Below, one piece after another: positions 1-8,382 of a stretch of 64,000 bases of DNA. The position numbers and the translations under genes were made by a program. Below the pieces are notes generated by a model that was given only the letters and a program-made list of their open reading frames with translations, was not told where the DNA came from and did not search any database. The stretch spans positions 1 to 64,000 of the forward strand of contig NZ_WSZK01000017.1 in NCBI RefSeq assembly GCF_009791395.1. Reading direction: 5' to 3'. How positions within the stretch are numbered: the first letter of the stretch is position 1; every line of letters begins with the position of its first letter. The DNA is from Halomarina oriensis (GTDB lineage Archaea > Halobacteriota > Halobacteria > Halobacteriales > Haloarculaceae).

Positions 1-108
1 CACATGGAGGACGTCGGCGGCCCGGACCTCGAAGAGGGCCAGGAAGTCGAGTTCGACATCGAGCAGGCGGACAAGGGTCCGCGTGCGACGAACCTCACCC
101 GTCTGTAA
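1..108 (+). CDS. cspA: Cold-shock domain protein, C-terminal part
   Basis: The window opens inside this gene; 35 codons and a TAA stop remain. The tail reads GPDLEEGQEVEFDIEQADKG then PRATNLTRL, the last beta strands of the small OB-fold cold-shock domain. Family members are about 64-70 residues, so roughly half is present. Known role of the family: binding single-stranded RNA or DNA and melting RNA structure. The start and promoter lie outside the window. Just past the stop (about 112-125) GTCGT and ACGAC can pair around a four-base loop, a possible weak 3-prime hairpin. Confidence 0.88.
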   Translation, partial: HMEDVGGPDLEEGQEVEFDIEQADKGPRATNLTRL

Positions 109-238
109 GGCCGTCGTTCACACGACGAACAACGATTCCCGGTTTATCACGCCACCCAGCGGCGCACCTCGGCGGGCCGGCACCGCGACGGCGTCAGCAG
201 ACCGTGAGAGGTAACACCGTCGGCAGTGAGTGGGATGT

Positions 239-634
239 ATGGAAACCGTCGATAAGGACCTCTACGAGCGGACGAAGGCGCTGCTCGAACCCGGTGACAT
301 CCGGTTGAACGGCGTCGTCGTCCATACCGGACTGGGCGACGACGACGAGGCACGCCTCCACCAGGCGACCCTCGACATCGGCGACGTCGTCGCCGAGGAG
401 TCGAGCAAGGGCGAGTGGTACGTCTACTCGGGCAACGACGACTCGCGGTTCGGCCTCAACCAGCACCAGGGGCTGACCATCGCCGAAGACGAGTTCGTCT
501 GGGAGTGTCAGCAACTGCTCCGGGAGGGGACGTTCAAGATCGTGTTCTACTACGAGGCCGACGCCGACCAGGAGGCGGTCGTCGCCGGCATCGAGGACCT
601 CGGGTTCCGCGCCGACAGCGTCGAAGGCGAGTAG
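239..634 (+). CDS. Small conserved haloarchaeal protein (DUF5778-like)
   Basis: An acidic protein of about 131 residues. I chose the ATG at 239; a GTG nine bases upstream in the same frame would add three residues. It resembles, from memory, the haloarchaeal family DUF5778, whose function is unknown. Visible pieces are an N-terminal helix METVDKDLYERTKALLEPGD, then mixed alpha/beta sequence, with WECQQLLREGTFKIVFYYEA near residue 95. No signal peptide, membrane segment or catalytic motif is seen. A TTTAT element near 140-146 lies about 95 bases upstream, so any promoter assignment is uncertain. Confidence 0.75.
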   Translation: METVDKDLYERTKALLEPGDIRLNGVVVHTGLGDDDEARLHQATLDIGDVVAEESSKGEWYVYSGNDDSRFGLNQHQGLTIAEDEFVWECQQLLREGTFKIVFYYEADADQEAVVAGIEDLGFRADSVEGE

Positions 635-1014
635 GAAGCGGAAAACACCCCGACAGCGCCGCTGTTGCCGGATGTGGTGTATCGTTCCCGGCTATCCAAC
701 GCTGAGATACGGCACCGAGGTGAAGTCCGTGAGCCACCGACGAGAACGTGACAGTAGGAGTGAACCCTCGGTGCGGAGTCGGTCGAACGAACGGGCGTCG
801 TCTCCTCGCTGACGCACACCCACCTTCCGGGCCGCGCGGACGCCGGTGTGGTGACGCACCACCGCGAGACGGGCGTGGTGCCGGGGACGCCCGAGACCGG
901 ACGGCTGGCGGAACTGCTGGCGTCGGTCTCGGCGTACCGTCCCCACGGTGTCGTGCTCACGTCCCGTTCGTTCGCCACACGCGCCGAGCGGAGCGACTCC
1001 GAACCGTCGAGGGT
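635..1014. other. 380-base stretch without a convincing complete gene
   Basis: No gene with a credible start and stop fits here. From 764 to about 1000, plus-strand frame 764 has codon use like a real gene (almost every third base is G or C, second positions mixed) and reads RTGVVSSLTHTHLPGRADAG and later LAELLASVSAYRPHGVVLTS. It begins right after a TGA at 761-763, has no ATG, and runs on without a stop into the downstream haem gene frame. It may be a decayed or frameshifted gene; I do not recognise the sequence. Confidence 0.35.
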
Positions 1015-1173
1015 TCAGGCGTGGTCCGGACAGCACCCACGGTACTCCGACTGGTCGGCCGGGCCGACGACGCCGTCGATGCTCAGGTCCGCCCACCCGT
1101 CGGCGCGGGCGGCGTGCTCGTCGTCGTACATCTCGCTTCTCGAACAGCGTTCGCAGGAGACGAAGACGCTCAT
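1015..1173 (-). CDS. 52-residue small zinc-finger protein
   Basis: A short gene with ATG at 1173 and TGA at 1015. The protein starts MSVFVSCERCSRSEMYDDEH and ends SEYRGCCPDHA. The Cys-X2-Cys pair near residue 7 and the CC-P-D-H end form a likely four-ligand zinc site; many haloarchaeal proteins of this size are similar zinc ribbons. It is divergent from the haem operon that starts at 1280, with 106 bases between the two starts for both promoters. Function unknown; a role in nucleic-acid or protein binding is only a guess. Confidence 0.7.
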   Translation of the reverse strand: MSVFVSCERCSRSEMYDDEHAARADGWADLSIDGVVGPADQSEYRGCCPDHA

Positions 1174-1279
1174 GGCTGGTGCTAGCTCGTCGGGGCATAT
1201 CAAGCCGCCGCCGGCACGAGAGTCCGGGCTCGCGGCCGCGAACGCGGTTCTTATCACCCGGTGGGCCCGACCGACTGGC

Positions 1280-2341
1280 ATGAACGCGGCCGCGCAGTTG
1301 GACCGGCTCGACCGGGCCGTCGTCAACGCCTTCCAGGGGGGGTTCCCCGTCTGTGAGCGACCGTTCGACCCCGCCAGCGAGGCGCTCCGCGAACGCGGTG
1401 TCGACGTCACCGCCGAGGCGTTGCTCGAACGGGTCCGAACGCTCGACGAGGAGGGCGTCCTGACGCGCTTCGGAGCGCTCGTGAACGCCGAGGCCATCGG
1501 TGGGACGGCGACGCTCGTCGCCATGCACGCACCGCCCGAACGCTACGACGAGGTGGCGGAACTGGTCAACGCCCACCGCGAGGTGGCGCACAACTACGAG
1601 CGCGAACACCCCCACCTCAACATGTGGTTCGTCGTCTCGGTCGCCGAGGAAGACGAGGTCGAACGTGTCCTCGCCGACATCGAAGCCGAGACGGGCCAGG
1701 AGACGTACGACATGCCCAAAGAACGAGAGTTCCGCGTCGAGGCGAAGTTCCTGCTCGACGGCCCGATTCCCGACGGCGACGTGGACCTGTCGCATCTCGG
1801 CCCCGAGGTGACGCCGACCGAACGGACGACGCTCACGCCCGCCGAGCGCGACCTGGTGGTGGAGATTCAGGGTGGCCTGCCCATCACCGGGACGCCGTAC
1901 GCCGACGTGGCCGACGCTATCGGGCAGGACACCGGGTGGGTCCTCGAGACGATCAAGCGCTTCGACGTGGAGGGGAAGGTTCGCCGCGTCGGCGTCATCC
2001 CGAACCACTACGCGCTTGGCTACACCGAGAACGGGATGACCGTCTGGAACGTCCCCGACGAACTGGTCGAGGAGGTGGGGCCGGCCGTCGCCTCGCTGGA
2101 CTTCGTCACGCACTGCTACCAGCGCCCGCGCCACGAACCCGTCTGGCCGTACAACTTCTTCGCCATGACCCACGGGCGCAGCGAGGCCGAGAGTCGCGAG
2201 CGTATCGAGCAGGTCCGCCAGCGCATGAGCGAGTTCTGGGTGGTGGGCGACGACGACTGGGACTCGCTGTTCTCGACGCGTATCCTGAAGAAGACCGGTA
2301 TCCGGATGACCGAGCGTGCGGACGCGAATACCGAGCAATAG
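1280..2341 (+). CDS. ahbB: Siroheme decarboxylase, fused AhbA/AhbB type (two Lrp/AsnC-like halves)
   Basis: Predicted to decarboxylate siroheme to didecarboxysiroheme in the alternative archaeal haem pathway. The 353 residues contain two tandem halves, each an HTH-like plus alpha/beta domain of the Lrp/AsnC fold; bacterial and methanogen AhbA and AhbB are separate proteins of about 150-170 residues, so this is a natural fusion. Half one has LTRFGALVNAEAIGG and EHPHLNMWFVVSV; half two has RRVGVIPNHYALGY and HEPVWPYNFFAMTHGR, His-rich stretches expected near the substrate pocket. Often misannotated as an AsnC regulator. First gene of the haem operon; ATG at 1280 matches the start of the first domain although the frame stays open far upstream. 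Confidence 0.88.
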   Translation: MNAAAQLDRLDRAVVNAFQGGFPVCERPFDPASEALRERGVDVTAEALLERVRTLDEEGVLTRFGALVNAEAIGGTATLVAMHAPPERYDEVAELVNAHREVAHNYEREHPHLNMWFVVSVAEEDEVERVLADIEAETGQETYDMPKEREFRVEAKFLLDGPIPDGDVDLSHLGPEVTPTERTTLTPAERDLVVEIQGGLPITGTPYADVADAIGQDTGWVLETIKRFDVEGKVRRVGVIPNHYALGYTENGMTVWNVPDELVEEVGPAVASLDFVTHCYQRPRHEPVWPYNFFAMTHGRSEAESRERIEQVRQRMSEFWVVGDDDWDSLFSTRILKKTGIRMTERADANTEQ

Positions 2342-2374
2342 CGATGTACGTCCAGTCGAGAGTCGTCGGACGTG

Positions 2375-3067
2375 ATGGGAGGTGCGGCCAGCGAGGCGTG
2401 CGGGCCGGCCGTCGGGGGCGCTGAGACCGTGCTTCCGCTCCTCCACGACCTGGCCGGCGAGTCCGTCCTCGTCTTCGGTGGTGGTCGCGTCGGTGCCCGC
2501 CGTGCCCGGACGTTCGCCGTCGAGAGCGACGTCGTCGTCGTGAGTCCGACGTTCTCCGAGCACGGCTTCGGCGACGCGCGACGGGTGCGGGCGGCCCCGT
2601 CTCCCGACGCGGTGGCCGAGTGGGTCGACCGGGTCGACCCCGTCCTCGTCGTCGCCGCGACGGACGACACGGCTGTCAACGCCACGGTCGAACGAGTCGC
2701 CGCCGAGCGAGGCCTGCTCTACAACCGCGCCGACCGGGCGGGAGCGCGCGACCCGTGTCACGTGGCGATCCCCTCGATGGTCCGGGACGGCGACGTGGTC
2801 GTCGGCCTCTCGACGGGCGTGCCGGCGCTGACGAAGGTGCTCCGACAGCGAATCGAGGCCGACGTCGACGGTGCCGGTGAACTCGCCGCGCTCACGGCCG
2901 AACTCCGCCGAGAACTGCGCGACGTGCACCCTCCGGAACGACGGCGAGCGGCCCTGCGTGCGGTGGTTCGTTCGGACCGGGTTTGGAAGGCTTTAGGTGA
3001 TGGAGTCGCTAACCCCAGACAGATAGTGGACGAAATCGTCTCCGAGGAGTTGGGTGAGTCGCCGTGA
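2375..3067 (+). CDS. Precorrin-2 dehydrogenase / sirohydrochlorin ferrochelatase-like protein (Met8/CysG-N)
   Basis: About 230 residues. A Rossmann NAD site is seen in VLVFGGGRVGARRARTFAVE, followed by DPVLVVAATDDTAVNATV and DPCHVAIPSMVRDGDVVVGL, the hallmarks of the siroheme synthase N-terminal domain. It oxidises precorrin-2 to sirohydrochlorin with NAD and may insert iron. The C-terminal helical part (about residues 160-230) matches the dimerisation domain. A GTG at 2372 directly precedes the ATG at 2375; either may start. The end overlaps the next gene by four bases (GTGA), pointing to translational coupling with hemA. Confidence 0.88.
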   Translation: MGGAASEACGPAVGGAETVLPLLHDLAGESVLVFGGGRVGARRARTFAVESDVVVVSPTFSEHGFGDARRVRAAPSPDAVAEWVDRVDPVLVVAATDDTAVNATVERVAAERGLLYNRADRAGARDPCHVAIPSMVRDGDVVVGLSTGVPALTKVLRQRIEADVDGAGELAALTAELRRELRDVHPPERRRAALRAVVRSDRVWKALGDGVANPRQIVDEIVSEELGESP

Positions 3068-4407
3068 CGACCGCGAGTGTCATCTCCGGTGTCAGCGTCG
3101 CCCACCAGCACGCGGACCTCGACGCCATCGACGCCGCGGCGGCCGAGGACGCCCGGACCCTCGTCGCGGACCTGCTCGCCGTCCCCGAGGTCGACGAGGC
3201 GTTCGCGCTCCAGACGTGCAACCGCGTCGAGGCGTACGTCGTCACCGACGACGAGGCCGACGGCCGGACCGCACTGGCCGGCGTCGTCGCCGACGTCCCT
3301 GCCGAGGGCGTGGTGCCGATGGACCACGAGACGAGTCTGCGCCACCTCATGCGCGTCGCCTGCGGCCTCGAATCGCTCGTCGTCGGCGAGGACCAGATTC
3401 TCGGCCAGTTCCGCGACGCCTACCTCGCCTCGCGGGCGGCCGGTGGGGTCGGTCCGGTCCTCGAAGAGGCGTTGACGAAGGCCATCCACGTCGGCGAACG
3501 CGCCCGCACCGAGACGGCCATCAACGAGGGCGTCGTCTCGCTCGGGAGCGCGGCCGTCCGACTCGCCGAGACGGACCTCGACGCCCTCGACGACGCGACG
3601 GCACTGGTCGTCGGCACCGGCGAGATGGGGACGCTCGCCGCACGGTCGCTCGCCGACCGTGTCGCACACGTCGTCGTCGCCAACCGGACGCTCGCCACCG
3701 CCGAACACGTCGCACGAACGCTCGACGGCGTCGAGTCCAGCGCCGTCGGTCTCGGTGCGCTCTCGCCGGCGCTCGAAGCCGCCGACGTCGTCGTCTCGGC
3801 GACCGGCGCGCCGACGACGGTCATCGACGCCGGCCACCTCTCGACGGCCGGCGAGACGTACCTCGTCGACCTCGCGCGACCGCGTGACGTCGACGCCGGG
3901 GTCGAGTCGCTGGCGGACGTGACCGTCGTCGACCTCGACACGCTGGAGGACGTCACCGACGCCACCGCCGAACGGCGAGCGGTCGCCGCCCGCGAGGTGG
4001 AGGCGATGATCGACCGCGAGTTCGAGAACCTGCTGGCCCAGTACAAACGTAAGCGTGCCGACGAGGCCATCGGCGCGATGTACGAGGGCGCAGAGCGCAT
4101 CAAGACCCGAGAGGTCGGGAAGGCGCTCTCACGGCTCGACGCGGCGGAGAGCGACGAGGAGCGCCACGAAGTGGTCGAGTCGCTCGCGGACGCGCTGGTC
4201 GGGCAGTTGCTCGCCGCGCCGACCAAGAGCCTCCGTGACGCCGCCGAGCGCGACGACTGGTCGACCATCCACACCGCGTTGCGCCTGTTCGACCCGAGCG
4301 AGGACGCCGGGGCCGTCCCGCCGATTCCCGCCAACGCCGCCGAGGACATCCCCGAATCCGTCCGCGACGGGATGCCAAACGCCGTGCTCGAACAGCTCGA
4401 CGACTGA
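3064..4407 (+). CDS. hemA: Glutamyl-tRNA reductase
   Basis: Reduces glutamyl-tRNA(Glu) to glutamate-1-semialdehyde with NADPH, the first step of tetrapyrrole synthesis by the C5 route. The 447 residues fit the family. The catalytic Cys is C52 in FALQTCNRVEAYV; the second signature is HLMRVACGLESLVVGEDQIL at about 110-129; the NADPH domain has ALVVGTGEMGTLAARSLADR near residue 180; the C-terminal dimerisation helix follows. It starts at a GTG overlapping the previous stop. With the siroheme genes upstream this makes one three-gene haem unit; hemL, hemB and hemC are not in the window. Confidence 0.96.
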   Translation: MTTASVISGVSVAHQHADLDAIDAAAAEDARTLVADLLAVPEVDEAFALQTCNRVEAYVVTDDEADGRTALAGVVADVPAEGVVPMDHETSLRHLMRVACGLESLVVGEDQILGQFRDAYLASRAAGGVGPVLEEALTKAIHVGERARTETAINEGVVSLGSAAVRLAETDLDALDDATALVVGTGEMGTLAARSLADRVAHVVVANRTLATAEHVARTLDGVESSAVGLGALSPALEAADVVVSATGAPTTVIDAGHLSTAGETYLVDLARPRDVDAGVESLADVTVVDLDTLEDVTDATAERRAVAAREVEAMIDREFENLLAQYKRKRADEAIGAMYEGAERIKTREVGKALSRLDAAESDEERHEVVESLADALVGQLLAAPTKSLRDAAERDDWSTIHTALRLFDPSEDAGAVPPIPANAAEDIPESVRDGMPNAVLEQLDD

Positions 4408-4497
4408 ACCGGGAGACGTCTCACAGTCGAGGCCGCGTCGCTCCCGTGGACGGCCGCGCCACGATGCCTTTTTGCCGACACGCTCACGTCCTCCGGT

Positions 4498-5763
4498 ATG
4501 ACACTCGACCCGGTGCACTTCGAGGGCATCACCCGTCTCGCCGGCCGCATCCGGCAGGACGTGGACGCGAGCGACCACCGGGCGTTCGCCCAGGAGGTGT
4601 GGGCCGACTGGCTCGACCCCCTACGTCTCGACGGCGACGTGGTGCTCGAACCGCTCGACGAGCACCGCCGCCGGATGATGCCCGTCGACGAGGCCGCCCT
4701 CCAACCCGACCGTTTCGAGACGCGCCACGGCCTCGACTCGGGCACCATCAACCCGACGACGTTCAAGAACGGCGTCGTCCTCGACGTGGCGCAGGCGGCG
4801 ATGAGCGCCGTCCCCTCCGACCTCGACCTCCACCGGGGCCGAACGACCGTGATGACCGTCCACACGAACGACGCGATGGCCGACCTCAACGGCGAGTGGA
4901 CCATGTTCGACGAGGGCTACACCCGTGGCCGGGTGCTCCACGCCCCGCGCGTCGACCGCTACGAGACCGCGGTCGTCCACGACCTCGCGCTGTTCCTCGC
5001 CGAGAGTTCCCACGCGCTGGAGAACGCCGAGGTAGTCTCCGACCTGCTGGTGATGGACGGCCCCGTCTACCCGAAGGGCCTGCTCAACTGGGCGAACCGC
5101 GAACCCGAACTCCGTGACCTGCTCGCCGAGGACGAGCGCCCGCGTGACGTCATCGAGAACTACATCCGCCTCGTCGAGTCGTTCGCCGACCGCGACGTGC
5201 CGCTGTGTGGGTTCGTCAAGACGCCCATCACCCGCGCCATCACCCGGACCGTGCGCCGCCAGCGCGGAAACGCGCCGTGGGTCAACGACGCCGCGTTCTT
5301 CTCGCAGGTGCTCGAACGCCGCGAACGGGTCGACGGCGAGGACGGCGTCGAGTACGACCGGGTCACCGACGCCCTGACGTTCACCAGTTGGTTCGTCTCG
5401 CGTGGCGGCGCGGACTACGAACTCTCGACGCTCAGCGACGCGTTCGGCATCGACCGGGAACTCCCGCCGGAAGCCTACGAGGTCACCTTCTGTGTCGTCT
5501 ACGACCCGCGGACGGACGTGGTCTACCGCCTCGAAGCTCCCGCCGTCTTCACCGCCGACGCCGAGCAGCGCGAGGCCATCACGATGCAGGCGCTCAAAGG
5601 GGTGGCCGTCGAGAAGGGGCCGCCGATGGCCGTCGCCAAGGCCGACGGTCTCGCCCAAATCGGTCGTGCCGAGACCGACGCGCTCCGCGAGGCGCTCGAG
5701 CGTGCGTTCGACACCGAGGCCGACACCACCTACGACGACGAGCGCTGGGGCCTGCTGGAGTAG
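4498..5763 (+). CDS. nurA: DNA double-strand break repair nuclease NurA
   Basis: NurA is a 5-prime to 3-prime exonuclease and endonuclease that works with the HerA translocase and Mre11/Rad50 to resect DNA ends. The 421 residues have the NurA fold; conserved acidic motifs for the manganese site appear in NGVVLDVAQAAMSAVP (about residues 91-106) and in SDLLVMDGPVYPKGLL (about 181-196). GFVKTPITRAITRTVRRQRG is the basic region later in the chain. herA lies about 700 bases downstream on the same strand, separated by one short gene on the other strand. ATG at 4498 has a TTTTTG element about 25 bases before it. Confidence 0.9.
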   Translation: MTLDPVHFEGITRLAGRIRQDVDASDHRAFAQEVWADWLDPLRLDGDVVLEPLDEHRRRMMPVDEAALQPDRFETRHGLDSGTINPTTFKNGVVLDVAQAAMSAVPSDLDLHRGRTTVMTVHTNDAMADLNGEWTMFDEGYTRGRVLHAPRVDRYETAVVHDLALFLAESSHALENAEVVSDLLVMDGPVYPKGLLNWANREPELRDLLAEDERPRDVIENYIRLVESFADRDVPLCGFVKTPITRAITRTVRRQRGNAPWVNDAAFFSQVLERRERVDGEDGVEYDRVTDALTFTSWFVSRGGADYELSTLSDAFGIDRELPPEAYEVTFCVVYDPRTDVVYRLEAPAVFTADAEQREAITMQALKGVAVEKGPPMAVAKADGLAQIGRAETDALREALERAFDTEADTTYDDERWGLLE

Positions 5764-5976
5764 CGACGACCGGCGACACGAATCGGGAGGCGACGACCCG
5801 CGACACGAGCCACGGGTGGGACTGAAAGGGGCCGCGCTCAGGGCGAAGGCGGCCGACGTAAGCACTGGAACGAACGTAGTGAGTGAAGGGCGAAACGAGG
5901 CCCCCGAGTCGTGAGCGCGGGGGCTTTCGAGGTTGCCTCTACTGATTCACCGACTCCACTGAAAACAGCTCCTTCG
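5764..5976. terminator. Intergenic element with hairpin between convergent genes
   Basis: This lies between the stops of nurA (plus) and a minus-strand gene. It has GGGTGGGACTGAAAGGGG at 5815-5832 and, at 5900-5924, GCCCCCG and CGGGGGC that pair over an 11-base loop, followed by TTTCG. I recall similar GGGACTGAAAGGGG cassettes in gene ends of other haloarchaea, but cannot check. Best guess: a bidirectional transcription end or a remnant of a small repeated element. Confidence 0.4.
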
Positions 5977-6318
5977 CTACCGAGCGCCGGGTTGGGTCTT
6001 GACGACCTCTATCTCCACGTCGGCCTCTCGAACGCCCACGCGGGCGAACTGCGTGCGGATGTGGTCTTCGGCAGCCGCCATCCCCTGGTCGCGCGTCTCG
6101 AACCCGCGGGGCATCGGCGTCTCGAACGCGACCTGGACCTCCTGGCCGTCGATGGTCTGGGTCTGGCCGCCGCTCTCGACCTGGTAGAACTCGTCGCAGA
6201 CCCAGACGTACGGCGCGTCCTCGTCGGGTGCGCCCTTGAACTCCGGGGCACGCTCGCCGCGTTCGTACAGCGTGCCGGTGAGCGTGGTCCCCCCGCCGTG
6301 ACCACTGATGAGTAACAT
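5977..6318 (-). CDS. Small conserved haloarchaeal protein (DUF7113-like)
   Basis: 113 residues from ATG at 6318. N-terminus MLLISGHGGGTTLTGTLYER, then DAPYVWVCDEFYQVESGG and AFETPMPRGFETRDQGMAAA, ending in a strand that carries KTQPGAR. From memory it belongs to a haloarchaea-only family (DUF7113), function unknown. No signal peptide, membrane segment or catalytic motif is seen. It lies between nurA and herA on the opposite strand, divergent from herA with 129 bases between starts. The placement is suggestive of a link to end resection but proves nothing. Confidence 0.75.
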   Translation of the reverse strand: MLLISGHGGGTTLTGTLYERGERAPEFKGAPDEDAPYVWVCDEFYQVESGGQTQTIDGQEVQVAFETPMPRGFETRDQGMAAAEDHIRTQFARVGVREADVEIEVVKTQPGAR

Positions 6319-6447
6319 TGTACGAGATACGGCGTCACGTCGGAAAAGGCTGTCCGGACGGGGACGACGGCTGTCAGACGACGCGGCCGACGGGCCGCCA
6401 GCGCCACGCAGGGAAACCGGTTTGTACACGCGCACCAACCGCCCGAC

Positions 6448-8310
6448 ATGACCGACCTCGGGGACTTCTCTGGTTTCTCGGCGGACGACCCGGACGCCGA
6501 CCTCTCGACCGACGGCGAGGCCGACGGTGACGCCTCCCAGCGCGACGGTCCGAACGCCGACGCTTCGACCGACACCGCGGCCGATGCCACCGACTCGACC
6601 GTCGAACCCGACGACTTCCAGCGCGTCGACCGGCCCGACATCGGGCAGGACCGCGGTATCGGGACGCTCTCGGCCTCCGCGGGCCTCGTCGTCAGCGAGG
6701 ACGACCGCGACACCTGCCTGCGGGCGTACGTCACCGTCTCGAACCGCTCGGCGGTACGAATCGGCTCGTACTTGCTGGCGCAGTATCCCGACGGCGAACG
6801 GCTGTTCTGTCGCATCACCGCGCTGGAGTACGTCCAGGAGTTCCGGTCGGACGACGCCAACGAGATCCACGCCCGCCGGGCGATGCGGACACAGGGAATC
6901 GACGAGCAGGACTACAAGTTCATGGCGACGCTCGACCCCGTCGCGGTGCTGTACGACGACGGCGGCGACCTCAAGCGCCGGATGACCGACCGCGTGCCGA
7001 AACCCGAGACGGTGGTCCGACCGGCGACCGACCCCGAGGAGATAAAGACGGGCCTGAAGATGCCCGAGGAGGGCGTCTTCCTCGGCCACCTCGCGGTCGG
7101 GGGCGAGAAGGTCCGGGCGGCGACGACTCCGCCGACCGTCGACTACCGCCTCAAGGACGACTACGACTCGGGCGACCCCCTCGTCTTCCGGCACACGCTG
7201 GTCGCCGGGGGGACCGGGTCGGGGAAGACCCACGCCGCGAAGAACGTGCTCCGGCAGTATCTCGGGCGGACCTACGAGATGAGCGACGGGCGCTCCCCCG
7301 AGACGGCGGTGGTCCAGTTCGACCCGCAGGACGAGTACGCCCAGATGCACGACGACAACCCGAACTTGCCCGACGAGACGGCCCGCGCCTACGAGGCCGA
7401 GGGCGTCGAACACGGCGGCTACGACGACACCGTCGCGTTCGTGCCACGCGTCGGGAACGCGACGTACGCCGCCAGTCACCACCGCGCCGAGCAGGTCGAG
7501 TTCACCATCCCGTTCTCGATGGTCTGGGACTCGAAGTGGCTCGTCGCCGGGTCGTCGCTCAACGACAACCAGTACGGGGCGCTGCGAGACCTGCTCGACC
7601 GGTTCTTCCGCCAGCACGGCGACTCGGGCACCTACCGCGAGTTCTGTTCGTTCGTCGACGACCCAGGTCTGCGCGAGGAACTCCACGAGTCCGGTCGGGT
7701 CCACGAGGCGACGTTCGACGCCGTCAAACGCCGTATCCGTGGGTTCGGGAACGTCTTCGACCAGGACGCCCCGCCCATCACCGAGCAGATTCACCAGTTC
7801 GTCCGGCCCGGCGGACTCACCGTCGTCCCCACCTACCACATCAACGACACGCGGGCGAAAGAGACCGTCGTGCTGGCGCTCTCCTCGCTGCTCATCGACC
7901 AGAAACTGTCGAACGACCCCGTCTACGACCGTATCAAGGAGACGCCGCTCGTCGTCGGGATGGACGAGGCGCACAACTTCCTCACCGACGCCGAGAGCGT
8001 GCAGGCGCGGAAGGTCATCGGGAAGTTCACCGACGCCGCCAAGCAGGGCCGAAAGGAACGACTGGGTCTGTTCCTCATCACGCAGGACCCACAGGACGTC
8101 GCGGACCCGGTGTTCAAACAGGTCAACACGAGTGTCGTCCTCAACCTCGGCGACGAGGACGCCATCAGGTCCGTCAACCTCCCGTCGTCGCTGGAGGGGA
8201 AGGTGCCGTACTTCGAGAAGGGTCAGATGGCGGTCTACTCCCCGGACAACTCCGAACCCGTCGAGATAATCGGCCTCCCCCACTGTCTGACACGTCACGG
8301 CCGGGACTGA
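6448..8310 (+). CDS. herA: HerA-family ATP-dependent DNA translocase
   Basis: A hexameric FtsK/HerA ATPase that pumps DNA and stimulates NurA. The 620 residues start with about 60 low-complexity, Asp/Thr/Ala-rich residues, then the HAS beta-barrel (about 65-225). Walker A is GGTGSGKTH at 254-262, Walker B is LVVGMDEAHN at about 501-510, and FLITQDPQDVADPVFKQVNT is the sensor/arginine-finger region. The C-terminal VPYFEKGQMAVYSPD is typical for HerA. TTTGTACA at about 6421-6428 could be the TATA element for a short-leader mRNA starting near ATG 6448. Confidence 0.92.
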   Translation: MTDLGDFSGFSADDPDADLSTDGEADGDASQRDGPNADASTDTAADATDSTVEPDDFQRVDRPDIGQDRGIGTLSASAGLVVSEDDRDTCLRAYVTVSNRSAVRIGSYLLAQYPDGERLFCRITALEYVQEFRSDDANEIHARRAMRTQGIDEQDYKFMATLDPVAVLYDDGGDLKRRMTDRVPKPETVVRPATDPEEIKTGLKMPEEGVFLGHLAVGGEKVRAATTPPTVDYRLKDDYDSGDPLVFRHTLVAGGTGSGKTHAAKNVLRQYLGRTYEMSDGRSPETAVVQFDPQDEYAQMHDDNPNLPDETARAYEAEGVEHGGYDDTVAFVPRVGNATYAASHHRAEQVEFTIPFSMVWDSKWLVAGSSLNDNQYGALRDLLDRFFRQHGDSGTYREFCSFVDDPGLREELHESGRVHEATFDAVKRRIRGFGNVFDQDAPPITEQIHQFVRPGGLTVVPTYHINDTRAKETVVLALSSLLIDQKLSNDPVYDRIKETPLVVGMDEAHNFLTDAESVQARKVIGKFTDAAKQGRKERLGLFLITQDPQDVADPVFKQVNTSVVLNLGDEDAIRSVNLPSSLEGKVPYFEKGQMAVYSPDNSEPVEIIGLPHCLTRHGRD

Positions 8311-8354
8311 GTCGTCGCCGCGTCGCCGCCCTCACCGTGTTCTCGCCACAACGG

Positions 8355-8361
8355 TTTTATC
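8355..8361 (+). promoter_or_regulatory. TATA element of the UspA gene
   Basis: TTTTATC lies 22-28 bases before the ATG at 8383, the spacing expected for a leaderless haloarchaeal transcript. No ribosome-binding sequence is seen in between, which fits leaderless initiation. Confidence 0.55.
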
Positions 8362-8382
8362 GACGAACGGACGACTCTCGGT

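Noticed and set aside
1280-2341. AsnC/Lrp transcription regulator
   Set aside because: Though the fold is Lrp-like, the tandem layout and His-rich motifs next to siroheme and HemA genes fit siroheme decarboxylase.
692-2929. A 745-codon open frame on the minus strand
   Set aside because: It is antisense to the haem genes, rich in Arg/His/Val in the pattern of a high-G+C shadow frame, and shows no domain. The plus-strand genes have clear family motifs.
5977-8298. A 773-codon minus-strand frame
   Set aside because: The upper part is antisense to herA. Only the last 113 codons, from ATG 6318, form a plausible protein.
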